Assembly (NCBI GenBank): GCA_029851415.1
Contig: CM056743.1
Span: forward strand, 21,614,905 to 21,678,904
Length of the DNA: 64,000 nt
Source of the DNA: Eretmocerus hayati
Taxonomy: Eukaryota; Arthropoda; Insecta; Hymenoptera; Aphelinidae
Reading direction: 5' to 3'
Shown here: positions 11,269 through 24,081 of the stretch, one piece after another
Layout: each line of letters begins with the position of its first letter
Position numbering within the stretch: the stretch's first letter is position 1
Translations under genes and position numbers: made by a program
The notes under the pieces: model-generated
The model's database searches: none
Told to the model about the DNA's origin: nothing
The model's input: only the letters and a program-made list of their open reading frames with translations

Positions 11269-12719
11269 ATCTCTGAAGAATCACAACCACAGAATCAGAA
11301 ACAATAACAACAACCAGAAATACGAATCACAATAGCATCACTTGATCATCGCGTATTCTACAACCACAGACATGTATAAATACTAGATTTGTAAAAGCAC
11401 ACATAGCCAGATAGCATTAATCATCCATAACACCAGCATCGCTCAAAACATCTACAATTTTTTGAACATCTTTCCAACGTTCTATAATACATAAGCTCAT
11501 GAAAAGCCCATGTTCTCCCATTACCTATCTGATGCCCGTTATGTATCTTACAGAGAAAAGAGCCAACCAGAGATCGACCTGAGATTTAGTCTCTACTATA
11601 CATATACTAAACCCGAGCCTGTGTTTCCGCAATCGAGGCGTTATCTAAAATCTCGTGCAAGGTATTATAAGCCCATAGATAAACTTTTCTCTCGTATATA
11701 TCCAACACGTTGCATCGTTTGAAAATGTGCCTATAGAGAGAGCCCTTTTAATGTACAATACCCGCAACAAACAATAAATGACTCTATAGAAAATGGCCCA
11801 ATGTATCAATGTACCCCCCCCCCCACCCGTCTTCACCAAACCTTCACATTCTCTCTCTTGTTCGATTTTCGCGCAAGCCATACAGTTTGATCGATAATAT
11901 ACAATGTGTAAAGGCTATTATTGGAGATGAGAGAAAAGTCATGCCGATAAAATAACCAAAGCCTGTATATATCACTGTCGATACTTCGGTACAATTACAC
12001 TCGAGGTGCACGATCTTGATTGCGGAAATGATCATTGCCATTGGCATCGTTGATGGTTCATTGGCCTGTGTTATTGTGAGATAGGCTTAATACTTCTGAG
12101 AGTCTTCATTTTAGAAACGAATCAATCATAATAATAGTAAATACGAATGTGCAATCGCTATTTATTATTGGGTGTACCCGCATCCTCTCAGTTATGGACA
12201 CCCGTTTGTTCATGATATTTTACATTGTTTGATTTGAAGTAAGTAAATTCAAAAAATCAGGCTTCCATAAATCTATCCAAACATAAAATTGGGATTAGAC
12301 ATGTTTTGAAATGCCGCCACCATCTTGGTCTCGTATTTCTTATGGAAATGTTTTGAGATTCGTCCATATTGGATTTTTCTGCTATCCTAAATAACACGCA
12401 GATTTACTCCCAATACAGGATCAAAACTTTCATGAGCTGTTACAAAACTCTTGTGAAGATTCACCTAGCTAGTTCCCTGATTTCTTCTCCTAACATCTTC
12501 TAGAATCGGTTTTCTTTGCAGGGAAGAAGTTTTTGAAACCCTGTATGACAACATATTTTGGAGTCCTGAGAGTTCTTTTCATGCTTGAAAATTTTCTACA
12601 CTAGAACATTCCTAGTTTGGATAGGATCAGTGCGACATTTTGAATGAATGAATCTTCGTATTGAGTAAAGCTAGATAGAACCTGCAGATCATACTGTACA
12701 GTAGGACAGTATATAATTC
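11269..12719. other. No gene recognised; C11 homopolymer
   Basis: AT-rich sequence without a supported gene. An 11-base C run lies at 11814-11824. Short frames at 11510-12047 have no family signal. Confidence 0.4.
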
Positions 12720-13256
12720 GAGGTGGGCACCGTATCATTAGCGCCCCCATCGGATGTTTCTCAACTGTCCCGGAGCCGATCACGTGACCTCTCAAATCAA
12801 ACCGCGTCTGCTAGCTGAAATTTGGTTCCCAAGAATCAAATTTTCTTATCGTCGCATACAGGAGCCATTTCACAGAGTTTGATTGGTTTCAATGACAAAA
12901 GTGTGGTTGCACAACACGGATATTCTTGACGGGAGTCATATTTTGCATATTTTTTTTTTAACAAAAGCAGATGGAGGACTTGATGCTCGACTTGATGTAT
13001 CTACTCGTTTAAAAAATAATGCAAAATATGCCTCACAACAGGAAGAGCGGTGTTGTACGAGCTCACTTATGTTATTGAAACCAATCAAACTTTGTGGAAC
13101 GAATCCTGTATGCGATAAGAAGATTTTATTCTTGGGAACCAAATTTCAGCTAGCAGACGCGGTTTGGTTTGAGGGGTCACGTGGTCGGCTCCGGCCCAGT
13201 TCAGAAACATCCGATGGGGGCGCTGCAGCGGATCATGATAGTACGGTGCACACCTC
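12720..13256. mobile_element. ~537 bp foldback/MITE with long inverted arms
   Basis: The left arm (about 12720-12895) and right arm (about 13075-13256) are inverted copies. Landmarks are GAGGTG-GCACCGTA at the ends, then GCGCCCCCATCGGATG, GTCACGTG-type and TTGGTTCCCAAGAATC blocks, and TTTGATTGGTTTCAAT at the inner edge. The central ~180 bp is unique. No clear target duplication was found. Three frames inside (12883-13275, 12936-13142, 13085-13273) are translations of the arms and not separate genes. Confidence 0.75.
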
Positions 13257-16200
13257 AAATAGATATTCAGCATAAGTTGAAAACCTGTTTGTAACCTAAT
13301 AGCTGTAGGATTACCCTCATATTACCAACACCTCACGTGAACCTACCTGTAAAAAGTCAAGGTCATTCATGTCGAATAAGACAAAAGATGGACTCGAATA
13401 GCATTCCCAAGATCAAATTTTATTGTCAGCCACTTGATCCAATAAGTAGTTTGACGCTATGCGACCACTGATAAGAGTTTGAGTTATTAATATTTTCAAA
13501 CCATTGCACATTCATATTCCGAATACCAAAGTAACACAGACATTAGAAATAAGCAAGTATGTGCACACTGATGCACCAAGACATGAATGAAAGTGAGCTG
13601 AGGTGAACATTGAGTTGGATATTGTACCGGAAACGGAAGAGCTCCTCCCTTGATGCATCGACGCGTATTATATACTCGACGCTTTGGCCACTTGTCTCAG
13701 ATAGTAGGTACCCAACAATACGTGTAAATGCATACAGTTAAGTTATCCATATGTATAGTGATTACTTGTGGTGAGTGTTCATGACCAGTAATCGTTTAAC
13801 TTCCTTCCTTTTTGATTAATGACGACACTACATGAATTCTCGAGTTGACACTTTTGTTTTCTACATTCTTTATATTTCTTACCTGATTAGCATCAAACAG
13901 AACGTCATATTGTGAAATTATTTTTATATAGATTTAAAGACTTCATCTGAAAATAATAGATTAAACTTATTCTGTATATTCTGAAATCCAAAACTAGAAG
14001 TATGGGGATAGACAAGTCCATGGATACCTATAGCGTAATTTCAATGTTAATGTTACCCTGAAAGTTCTTGAAGTTATCAATCTCTTGTCTCAAAATGAAC
14101 AAAATACTGGAGTCTCTTCTCGAGCTACATCATCAATTAAATTTCATTATTATCCTTCACCGCAGCTTCTTCAAACTCTTCCAATGTCTTCTCCACCATC
14201 ATCTTTGTAAACTTGCTTTTACGACATTATTTCTGAGAGATAGTCTATCATTATCAATTATACGCTAACGACCAGCTGACACTTTGATCCTGGTGATATC
14301 CACTATGAAAACCAGGAAGATGCGACTTCTTGCGAGAAATGATGATTACAAATTTTAACTACTTAAGAAGCATGGCGCCTCTCAAAAGGGGCGAGACGTC
14401 ATAATAATTATTCTGGCAACCATTCGCTCATTTTTTAATGGTTGTGGGCATATTTTTATGTCTGTGTACCCGCATAAAATAGTGTGGATAACAAATATAC
14501 GACTTAGGCTCACCAACCTTAAAAAAACAAGGCATGAATTTAGTGTATATTTTTGTGAGTGCAGATTCTTTATTTCAAAATATGCGGCCAGTCGAAGCAT
14601 ACAGTTTCCGTTCCAACAGGATTTTTCCGTCCGTTTAGTTTTACCCTGAGGCTTCGTTACAATTTTCACAGATACAATTTTCTCGGACCATTTTTCACTT
14701 TTCTATTAAATTTCCTAATTTCTGATCATGATCTCAGTATCATCCTGCTCTTTCGAGATTTTTCTCAATCTAGAGTATACAGACCAGAATGATGTTAATA
14801 ATTTTAAAACCAGTTATGATAACCTACTCACTGATTTGGTTCGTTTTGTGAAAATCGTCGATCCAGCTAAACGCAAAGTAATTTCAATTTCGGATAGGAT
14901 AATCTGGAGGGACAGTTTTATTGACAATTCAACCAGTTTTTCAAGGTCCCTCGTTCGGAGTTCATTCCGTTCTTCATATGGATAGAGAATTTCCAAATTA
15001 TCCCAGATTTTTCACATCCATCTCATGTAAGAAAATAATTTTAAAATCTCGAAAATCAATAATGTTGATGGAAGAGATCAAATAGTCACCGGGTTAAAAT
15101 GTTAATATGGTCTTTTAAATGTACCTACAGTAAAATATAATGCAAAAATACTCTCCGTTATCGATGGATAGTACGTTGCTACATTGCGCTGCTCCGACCT
15201 TTTTCCGAAACCGAGAAGAAACTTTTGTCAGAATTTGGAAAGAATCAAACTACACAGTTAGAAATAAAGGGAGAAGACAGTAAAATAAAATTTTGCCGAT
15301 CAATGATTACGAAATGATGACTTTTTTCGGTTGCTCTTCGGATCATGAGATTCAGTGTCAAAAAATACACAATCCCCCAAGATATCATATACTCATTTTA
15401 CAATATGGCTGTGGCTCTTTAAATCATTCTCAGATCATTTCAGGATTCTAGCCTCTTCCATGACCATATACCAAACTCCTATTATCTTCTTCCAATATTT
15501 GTTAAATCCATGGACCGACTATTGCAAGGACTATTCTTTCAAAAAAAGCTGTATGCATCCCAAAAATCACTGCTTATGAATAAACATCATTCACCAAAAG
15601 CTCCTTCGATAACCCTACAATACCAAATATACATAACAGTAAACAAGGATGTGAACCGCAGCCAACCTATGTCTATGCAGCCAACACTAAATCGGCGCCT
15701 TGGATGCACAGAGTAGATCATAAAGCCTCGATTTCCAACTACATACATTATAATGTATGTACATACATTGAAATTTCCTACTCCCACGTGGCTTGTCATG
15801 CTCAGTACATTCAACTTACTTACCCCTTTTGGCAATTCAATCGTCTGATACACTACAAAGCGAGATATCGTGCAAATCTAATGGCGGCAAATGCACATGC
15901 GCCAGCATGCATCGCAACGCCTTTTGTCCTTCAAGAATATATATCCATGTAAAACACAATCCCATAGTCTGAATCTGAAGATGAACTCACTTGGTTGGTA
16001 TTGAATCTATATAGGTTAGAGTGAACGACCCACAAATGAATATATATGTAATGATGCTCATGAGTCTGCTTATACACTAGCATAAGATTTTCTCTTCTTG
16101 TGTGTCGTCATTTCGTCATTGCTGAATTAACTTTTGCAGTTGAAAGAGCCTCTGGATATGGTCTGATATTATGATCATTGCTTAAATGTAATGTTACTCT

Positions 16201-16775
16201 CATCAGTTTGGCTGAGTCTGACCTGAATCTCTTTGAATCTTCAGAGAGTCCAGAGAAATGACTTCGTGTATATGTATCTGTATACAGGTCCAACCGCCGC
16301 CGCGAGCTCAATTGAGATTGAGAGCACTTCTCACTTTATTACTCTGGTGTTCACTAACCTCATAAAGATATACCCCTCCTCGTGGCTATATTCTTCTTCT
16401 TTTTCTTTGACTCGATTGGTTTTGAATGAACGACATTTTGCATCGCAACGAATGAGGTCCCTTATTCATTCGACCGCCTACAGCGTATAATATTATTAGA
16501 AGCTGAGCTGGCTGAATAGCTTCTGTTGCAAATACGTTCCGATGAATAATGTGCCAGAGGGTAATAAGTACGCGATGTACTACTGCACTTGTTTTGTATC
16601 ATGTAAGAAGATGCTATCTTTTATATTATGCATTATGAATACCTATATGAAGTTGCTACTGCAGATCATCTGCAGTATTGTTATGAATGTGTTATGAAGT
16701 ATGTGCATTGCTGATTAATTTCTTCTGAAAGACTCATGTTGAAATGATTGAGGTTCATGAAAACGAGGTCAAAGG
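13257..16775. other. No gene recognised
   Basis: This is 3.5 kb of AT-rich DNA. Many frames of 60-95 codons overlap on both strands, the expected background. I see no domain, RNA gene, long inverted repeat or tandem array. Confidence 0.4.
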
Positions 16776-17218
16776 GTTACCATGTAAAACATACGATTCC
16801 ATGAAGATATATGACCATGGAATCTGAGGATTCCATGGTCAATAAAACCTCTCCAAACATTCTTTTTATTAAAAGGTAAGTTGTGATATATTAATTCAAA
16901 CCTGTTCTAATATCGATTCGTCGTGATATACACTATTGAAAAAAATCTTCATAGGAATCGGTCTCGAGTTCCAGAAAAGTGACAGTTTTGACAAAAAATT
17001 ATACTTAATGTGGATTTTTTCTCTTCCGTGCTTCAAATGTTCAAAACCTGAGAATGAATCCGGGAGAGATTTTTTTGAGTAATGTTTGATCAAAAGCGTG
17101 AAGTATTGATGTTACACCAGGTGTAAATTAGTATATCACATCTTTCCGGAATAAAAATAGCATATTTTTAAATCCGTTTAATGCATGTTCGGGGTATCTT
17201 ATGTTTTACATGGGTTAT
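16776..17218. mobile_element. Candidate ~440 bp MITE with CCATGTAAAACATA ends
   Basis: A GTTACCATGTAAAACATACG stretch at the left is matched by an inverted TATGTTTTACATGGGTTAT stretch at the right. A perfect 12-bp-arm hairpin (GACCATGGAATC, 4-nt loop, GATTCCATGGTC) lies just inside the left end. The terminal repeats are short (about 17-20 bp, imperfect) and no target duplication is clear, so this is tentative. Confidence 0.4.
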
Positions 17219-18012
17219 CTGACTTGTTCCACCTTAACTATTGGTTATTATCATGATACCCTTTATAATGATGACTTGAACTCTGAAGGCTTTACTCAAC
17301 GTTGAACCGTGATGGTATCGCTAGAAGTGTGACACACCCCACAAATCAACTTTGTACCAGAATTGAATGTAAGTTGTTTCGGAAGCTTGCGATGGATATG
17401 TGGCTCCATCAATTTATTCTCAAGAGGTATACAACGATCAATTCATAATGGTCTGATGCTGTTCTGACGGTAGGTATGATTTCAGTTATCGATAAATATC
17501 TGGCATAGAGAAAATCGTTATGAAAGTTCTTTTGATAGCACTGCAGAATCTTGGCAAATTTGTTAAAAATGATAAAGAATGATTCTAAGAAAACATGAAA
17601 CCTGCTAGCGGGTGTCTGCTTTACAAAAGTATAAAATATGATCATCCTAACAAAATTCATATGGTGTATCATAAAGAAGCTGTGGCGGGTTGGAGTTTAA
17701 AGGAATTTGAAAGACGAAAAACTCTTGGTTGATTAAAGAAGCATCAAAGTTTGGGGTGCAGATGTTACTAAAAATGTCAAGGTCTTAGTCCAAGGGTTAC
17801 TTTGGATAATTCACCAATCAAATTGCTTATAAGTGTCTAATGACTTCCTGACACCAATCGTAATCTCAATCTGTCAAGCATGATATTTCCACTGCAAGAT
17901 GTTGCAGTTACGAGCGAAACAATTCTCAAAGAATAACGAATAATCTAATCTCTAAACAAATAGAGTACTACGAGAAGAAATCTTTACCTTCAGAATTTCA
18001 GATTGGTTTCGT

Positions 18013-18186
18013 TCTAAGGGCCTCGACAGAAAGCGCGCATTTGCTGATTTGCTCCCTTTTCCCCGAGTTCCCCGTCGAAGTAGCGCCATTGTCCGCCCGT
18101 GGCGCGCAACGGAACTATGGCGCATATGGTTATTCACGAGAGCTGAGCAAACGCTCAAATACGCACTTTCTGTCGAGGCCCTTAGA
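18013..18186. mobile_element. 174 bp MITE with GC-rich interior
   Basis: The terminal inverted repeats are TCTAAGGGCCTCGACAGAAA and its complement. Shorter internal inverted matches (GCGCATTTGCTG…GAGC and GCTGAGCAAACG…GCGC-like) continue the fold. The interior is much more GC-rich than the surrounding DNA. No target duplication could be fixed. The frames crossing it (17952-18200 minus, 18041-18253 plus) are shadows. Confidence 0.7.
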
Positions 18187-20210
18187 GAAAGATGCAACAA
18201 ATCTTCAAAATGAGCAAGGACTTTATCTGAAGCTGGATTTCATTGTACCATAAACATCATTCATGACTGAACTTCAGAACTCTCAATGTGGACTTATACT
18301 CAGAAGATGTGTATAATTTTAAGAATAAGATGAAATTCGCTTAATTCTTAGACGATAAACCTTTTGATAAATGCGAATAATCATGATGATACGATGGTTT
18401 TTTTCTAAAATTAAGAAAAGGAGCTAATTCTTCATCTGAGAATCAGATTATGGACAAGTTCGATATGCAACAGTAAGACACTATGCCAATCTCAGAGTAA
18501 GGATTTCTTTTTGTGGTAAGCTTTGTGGGCTTCGTTCTTACAGATTCATAGATTTCGCATTTATTCTATAAATATTCTACAATTTTGTCAAAAATAGGAA
18601 TTGATGTACAAATGTCATCCATCGTCTGTACAGGTGGGTAGTATTAGTACATTCATGATGATCTATTGCTTCGAAGAAGAGACATTCTTTCAATGACTTG
18701 AGTCAGCGATTAAGAATTCGGTTGGTCAACATGCAGTACCGCAATATTTACCAGGAAACTCTGATCAACTGAAATTCCTTTCCTTGGTAGTTATCACCAA
18801 GATGATCTCTGCTGAGACTGTCAATCTAATATTAGAGATAAGCAAGAATCAGAGAAGATCGGAATTTCGGGGAAAGATCTCTTGAGTAATCCAATTTACT
18901 CTTAGCGCATTGATAACAAGTTTCCAAAGGTAGAGTGTATAACTCATAAGTATTTAGTCATTCTTGAGAAATATGATGTCAGCACATATGTAGAAGCCAA
19001 GACTTGTCATCTTTTGTCAGAGTAAAAAGTATCCAGAATTTATTTCCATGAGAAAAACCGAGTAAATTAGTTGAATATTGGTGTCTTTTTGATACGAATC
19101 AATCACATAATATTTTGCAGATTTTTATCCTTCACAACATCAAGGTAAAAAATTTTTCTCCATACAGAAGCGAGACAGGAGCTCTTGAAGTATTATGTGA
19201 ATCTGAGTCAATACGAGAGTTACGAATGACGTTCGACCTTACCCAGTTTTACTTGAAATTGTGCAGACTTTTCTCCCCTCGGTCAGCCACGAAATTACGA
19301 AAAATACAGTGCTCACATACACTTAGATTCATAAACGCAGTACATATGTGTAAGGAGCCGGAACATGTATATATGACAAGTGCTCGCCCGCAGCAAGTGT
19401 ATAATGATAGACATTTGCCAAGTTGTAACAGACGAGTTGACTGGCAAAACGTATTACCAGCACGCCGCAAGTGAAGTAAAAAGAATTTCTCAGAATAAAG
19501 AATTTTTAAGCATGAGATACATACGTTTCACGGACATACAGTCTCTTCATTTTGAAACTTGCTGCAGAAAAGACAAAATCATCCGGTAAATCATCGCAAA
19601 CTTGTCGATAATATACACATGTGTCGAGGATTGTATGTAAAAATGTGTGTGAGTATTTTCTGCAAAAAAAAAAGGAGAAGGAGAAGACGGGGTACATTGA
19701 GATAGGCATTTATAACTCGTGGTTGGAAAACAATGGGCTTCACAGGTACTAACAGCGATATTAGTAAGTATAGGCATATATGAGACATGTAATGCGAGTG
19801 CAATTCTACGAACAGAAGCAGCGCACCTTCTTACGGTCAGTATGCTGACAGTAAGAAGAACAAAACATCAACAATTGGTATAGCTTGCGTGATGTTATAA
19901 TAGTGAGAAATCCGATTGAAATACCGATGAACAAAACAAAATGGGTAGAAAGTGAATCAATCACTTCGTAAGCTTCTATTTTGTATAACTGTCACGGAAA
20001 CTTTTTGCTCGATCGGTAAGTGGTTACCGACGGACTTCATGATACAATTCGTGATGGTGGTAACCGTGATTTTCTTAAGAATTTTGTTGGTCTCTTTTGG
20101 AAGGATATTATTTACTTCACACGCTGTTATGCTCGCATACGGCACGCAATATATCAAAGATTTTAATAAAATAGTAGGTATCTTGTCGTGGCACGGTTCA
20201 TCAATCACAT
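18187..20210. other. No gene recognised
   Basis: AT-rich sequence. Overlapping frames at 19115-19803 on both strands have no family signal or exon context. I report nothing functional here. Confidence 0.4.
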
Positions 20211-20218
20211 TATAAGAT

Positions 20219-22080
20219 ACGGTCTGGCTACAGAGCCAATTATCGTACGATAGATTCGCGTACGCGAATTTTCCTAGAGAACTAGGACCGAGAGCGCTTT
20301 CGTTCGCGCATCGAAAGGGCCATTATTCGCGTACGCAAATCGGAACACCGGAAGAATGGATTTTCGCGTACGCTAACCATGCCTCGGATATTCGCGTATC
20401 CTAAGGCCCGTTCTACATAGGATGCGCTGACCGCGTGAGCGTACGTGCATACGCTTGTGCTCTAAGCATTCAATGCAAAGAATTTCATGAAGCAGCTTCC
20501 GCAGTCGTTTGTTACTCAGAATTTTCCCAAGAGAAAAGTTGGTTGATGATAGGCGGGCACCGAGTGACATTATCGAGCCATGAATAAATAGAAAAAACCA
20601 GCACCGTTACGGGAGAAAATTCAGATTGAACAACGATTTTGCGATTTAGTATCCGGATTGTTGATCACCGTCTTGCCTTGCGAGGACTGTATCTCTATTT
20701 GGCATCAGAAACTTGGCAAAAGTAAGATGAGCAGTCACCAATCCGGATACCGAATCGCAAAAACGTTGCTTGACCCGGATTTTCTCCCGAAAAGGCTCAC
20801 GCGGCGACCGCTGATGTTTTTCTCTGGATAATTGTCGAAAAACACGAGGACAATTGATTTTTGGCTCGATAATGTCACCCGGGGCTCACTGATCATTGAA
20901 CAACTTTTCACTTGTGCAAATTTTAAGTAAAAAACGACTGCTAAGGCTGCTCTATGAAATTCCTTGCATTGAATGATTTGAGCGCAAGCGTATGTGAGCA
21001 CGCTAACGCGCTAAGCGCATCCTATGTAGAACGGGCCAACTCGTTCTTCTGGGATCGCGTATGGCATGGTATGGATGTTCGCGTACGGTAACCCAATCTC
21101 GAATATTCTCTTACGCGGATTCAAGTATCGAACACGTTCTTCTGGAATCGCGTGTGGCAACTAAAGGATGGATGCTCGCGTACGCTAACCAAGTTTCGAA
21201 TATTCGCGTACGCGGGTTCGCGTATCGAACTCATTCTTCCGTAATCGGGTATGGCAACCAATGGATAGAATTTCACGTACACTCACCAAGTCGTGCCAAT
21301 TCGCGTATGCGGATATATTCGAGACCTGGTGAGCGTACGCGAACATTTATCCTTTGGTTGCCATATGCGATTCCAGAAGAACGTGTTCGAAACGCGAATC
21401 CGCGTACGCGAATATTCGAGATTTGGTTATCGTACGCGAACATCCATACTTTGGTTGCCATTCGCGATTCCAGAAGAACTAGTTCGATACGCGAATTTGC
21501 GTACGCGAAACTTTAGACTTGGTTAGCGTACACGAACATCCATCCCTTGGTTGCCATACGCGAATCCACTACGGTTGCCATACGTTATTCCAGACGAAGA
21601 GTTTGATACGCGAATATTCGAGACGTGGTTAGCGTACTCGAACATCCATCCTTTGATTGCCATATGCAATTCCAGAGGAATGAGTCCGATACGCGAATCT
21701 GCACGACTTGGTGAGTGTACGCAAACATCCATCCATTGGTTGCCACACGCGATTCCAGAAGAACGAGTTCGAAACGCAAATCCGCGTACGCGAATATTTG
21801 AGACCTGGTTACAGTACGCAAACATCCATCCTTTGGTTGCCACACTAGAAGAACGAGTTCGATATGCGGATCCGCGTACGTGAATACCCTCAGATTGGTT
21901 GTATACGCGAGTCTCGGTAGTTTCTTCAGGTAGTTTCGTTCCGTTGTACCGATTCGCGTACGCGAATAATGGCCCTTTCGATACGTGAACGAAAACGCTC
22001 TGGCCCTGGTTCTCTAGGGGAATCGGCGTACGTGAGTCCATCGTTCGCGTACGATCATTTGCTCTGTGTAGCCAGACCGT
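20219..22080. mobile_element. Foldback-type element with ~100 bp tandem repeats in inverted arms
   Basis: The ends ACGGTCTGGCTACA (20219-20232) and TGTAGCCAGACCGT (22067-22080) form terminal inverted repeats. TATAAGAT at 20211-20218 and at 22080-22087 gives a 7-8 bp target duplication (one base is ambiguous). The body is a roughly 100-bp tandem unit rich in CGCGTACGCGAA, with landmarks TTTGGTTGCCATACGCGATT, CCAGAAGAACGAGTTCGATA and TTCGAGACTTGGTTAGCGTA. It runs in one orientation before about 21300 and inverted after it; GGTTGCCA recurs near 21355, 21459, 21550, 21655, 21739 and 21838. The left arm is interrupted by another element at 20405-21037. The large frames (21523-22155 minus, 21061-21516 plus) are translations of the repeat. 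Confidence 0.85.
20405..21037. mobile_element. 633 bp palindromic element nested in the foldback element
   Basis: The ends are GGCCCGTTCTACATAGGATG and its reverse complement. Inner inverted blocks include TGCATTCAATGCAAAGAATTTCAT-like, ATCCGGAT and ATTCGCAAA-type segments, so most of the element can fold on itself. AA flanks both sides, giving at most a 2-bp duplication. The host repeat continues directly after the right end (ACTCGTTCTTCTGG), which shows it inserted into the larger element. Confidence 0.75.
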
Positions 22081-22238
22081 ATAAGATATATACTGTATCA
22101 CGTCAGGAAAACCTTTCAAAATTTCCGTTCTTAATGCTGAGATTTCCAAACCCATACCATTAGTGTATTTGAAGGTATACTTAAAATGAATAAAATTGGT
22201 AAAAGAAAACTTTTAAAAAACGCTTTTATTCACTTGAC

Positions 22239-22857
22239 AACGAACAAAACCTGACTATGCAAGATATAACTTGGCACATCAAATAGTTAACTATGTTCGA
22301 AAGTATGATGACACTTAACTATATGATATATTTTAATGGTGAAAATGAAAAATGGTTGACACAACTTGCGATTTCGGTGTTCGCTTGCTAAAAATTGACT
22401 TCCACTTCTTATCACAAAAACTAAAGGCGTGGGGCATCTTTATCCCAAGCAGTTGAGATTATATAATTGTTGTAATAAGGTTGTTAAGAAACTTGGTAAT
22501 ATATTCTGGTCCAGGCACACAAGTTATCAAGCATCTTCATTTTCTCAACAAATATGATACCTCATGTGTATACCTCGAAAATAGTGAGCTATATATGAAG
22601 GTTTCAACGAACTAATGAAATGGAACACTTGGTCTCGTAATGGTTTGTTTGGATATTTTTGCGCCCCACGCTTTCACTTCTCGTGACAAGGTGTAGAAGC
22701 TATTTTTTAGCAATCGAACACCGAAATCAAAAGTTGTGTCAACCATTTTTCATTTTCACCATTAAAATGTATCATATAGTTAACTCTCATCATACTTTAG
22801 AAACATAGTTAATTATTTGATGTGCTCAGTTGTATCTTGCATAGTTAGTTGTTCGTT
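22239..22857. mobile_element. 619 bp foldback element with ~200 bp arms
   Basis: The left arm (about 22239-22440) and right arm (about 22660-22857) are inverted copies. Shared blocks are AACGAACAA at the ends, TGACTATGCAAGATA-AACT, CACATCAAATA-TTAACTATG, TTTTAATGGTGAAAATGAAA, AAATGGTTGACACAACTT, GATTTCGGTGTTCG and GCGTGGGGC. The central ~220 bp is unique. No target duplication was fixed and no protein is encoded. Confidence 0.75.
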
Positions 22858-24081
22858 TATTTAATCATTTTTTTGTCAAAATCAACCCCCAGGCCTAATT
22901 ATTACGAGCTACGAGTGATCAGAAATACGTGATTTTACCCGATCCGAGGCAACAAATCAAAACTGGCCTGAATACAGAAAGTTGGACAAAAGGCGTTTGC
23001 TCGTATATGCGCCAGACATTCAAATAGTTCGAATTATTCTGAAATTCAGATTTCCGCGCGATACTTACTGTCCGTGCACTCCGATTCAGTCGTCAGACGT
23101 ACTGATTTTGAATGATTGAAAGCAAGTACTCTCCGAACTTGTAAGAAAAAACCGAATTGCAACTTTGTTTCTCGGGTCATGGACCACCCAAAAAAAAAAC
23201 AAAAATTGGGTTGATGCATGCGTGCTCCATGTTCTCATATGGGCAATGAAGTACACGGCCGCGCTCGCGTGTCTGCATAGGATTCAAATACTCGCGCTCT
23301 TCGATCATTGACGTTTTACGTATTTATTTCTTAACGCATACCGCGTATCCGCGTAAACATACTTCCTATCGACAAAATACGATCTTCCCAAAGCAGATGG
23401 CGCTAGCACCTTCTCAATGTGTGAGAGAGACACCAAAATTATGCCATCTCTCTCCCTCTCACGTTACGATTCGTGGAAATGTTTACGATCGCACATTGCT
23501 AACCATGTCATCTACGATAAAGCCAGAATATTAGGCAACTTATACGCTGAGAAAAAAAATACACCGGGACACAAGCACAAATTATTAAACCACACAGTTA
23601 CGTTTACTTTACACACTCGTTTCAGCAATATTGTTTGGCCCTAACGCGTACGAGCAAACGACGTATATCTTGTGGGAGGAGCTAACAAAAAATTGTGCAT
23701 CATGATTGGACAGAAATGACGAAATTGTATAGTGTCCCTATTTTAAAAAATTCACTAGTCGGGCAGCTGCCGAACTAGCAACTCGGTGAAGTGCAATAAA
23801 AGCGTTTAAAAATACTAACAGTTTATCCAAACTCACTTTGAAATAGTTTTTTTTTTTTTTTTTTTTTTTTAATCAGAACTCGTTTCCTCTCGCGGATCGG
23901 ATAAATTCATTTGATTAACTAAACCGAGAAGGAAGTCGGTTGACTGTGCAGTATAAAGTCCTCTTATGGATAGACAATTTTATCTCTGATTCTGTGTCTT
24001 ATTGGCTTTGTTTGGAGGTTGTCAATTGACATCTTTTTCTGGCTCAAATTCTAAATTTCAAATTATAATAACTAAACGCCT
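22858..24081. other. No gene recognised; T24 tract
   Basis: This is an ordinary AT-rich stretch. A 24-base T run lies at 23847-23870. The 75-codon frame at 23417-23644 has no recognisable domain. A poly-T run of this kind could mark a retroposed sequence on the minus strand, but I see no associated coding remnant. Confidence 0.35.

Noticed and set aside
21523..22155. 210-codon minus-strand frame plus overlapping plus-strand frames at 21061-21883
   Set aside because: The peptides repeat with the ~100-bp unit of the foldback element and occur on both strands, so they follow the repeat rather than a gene.
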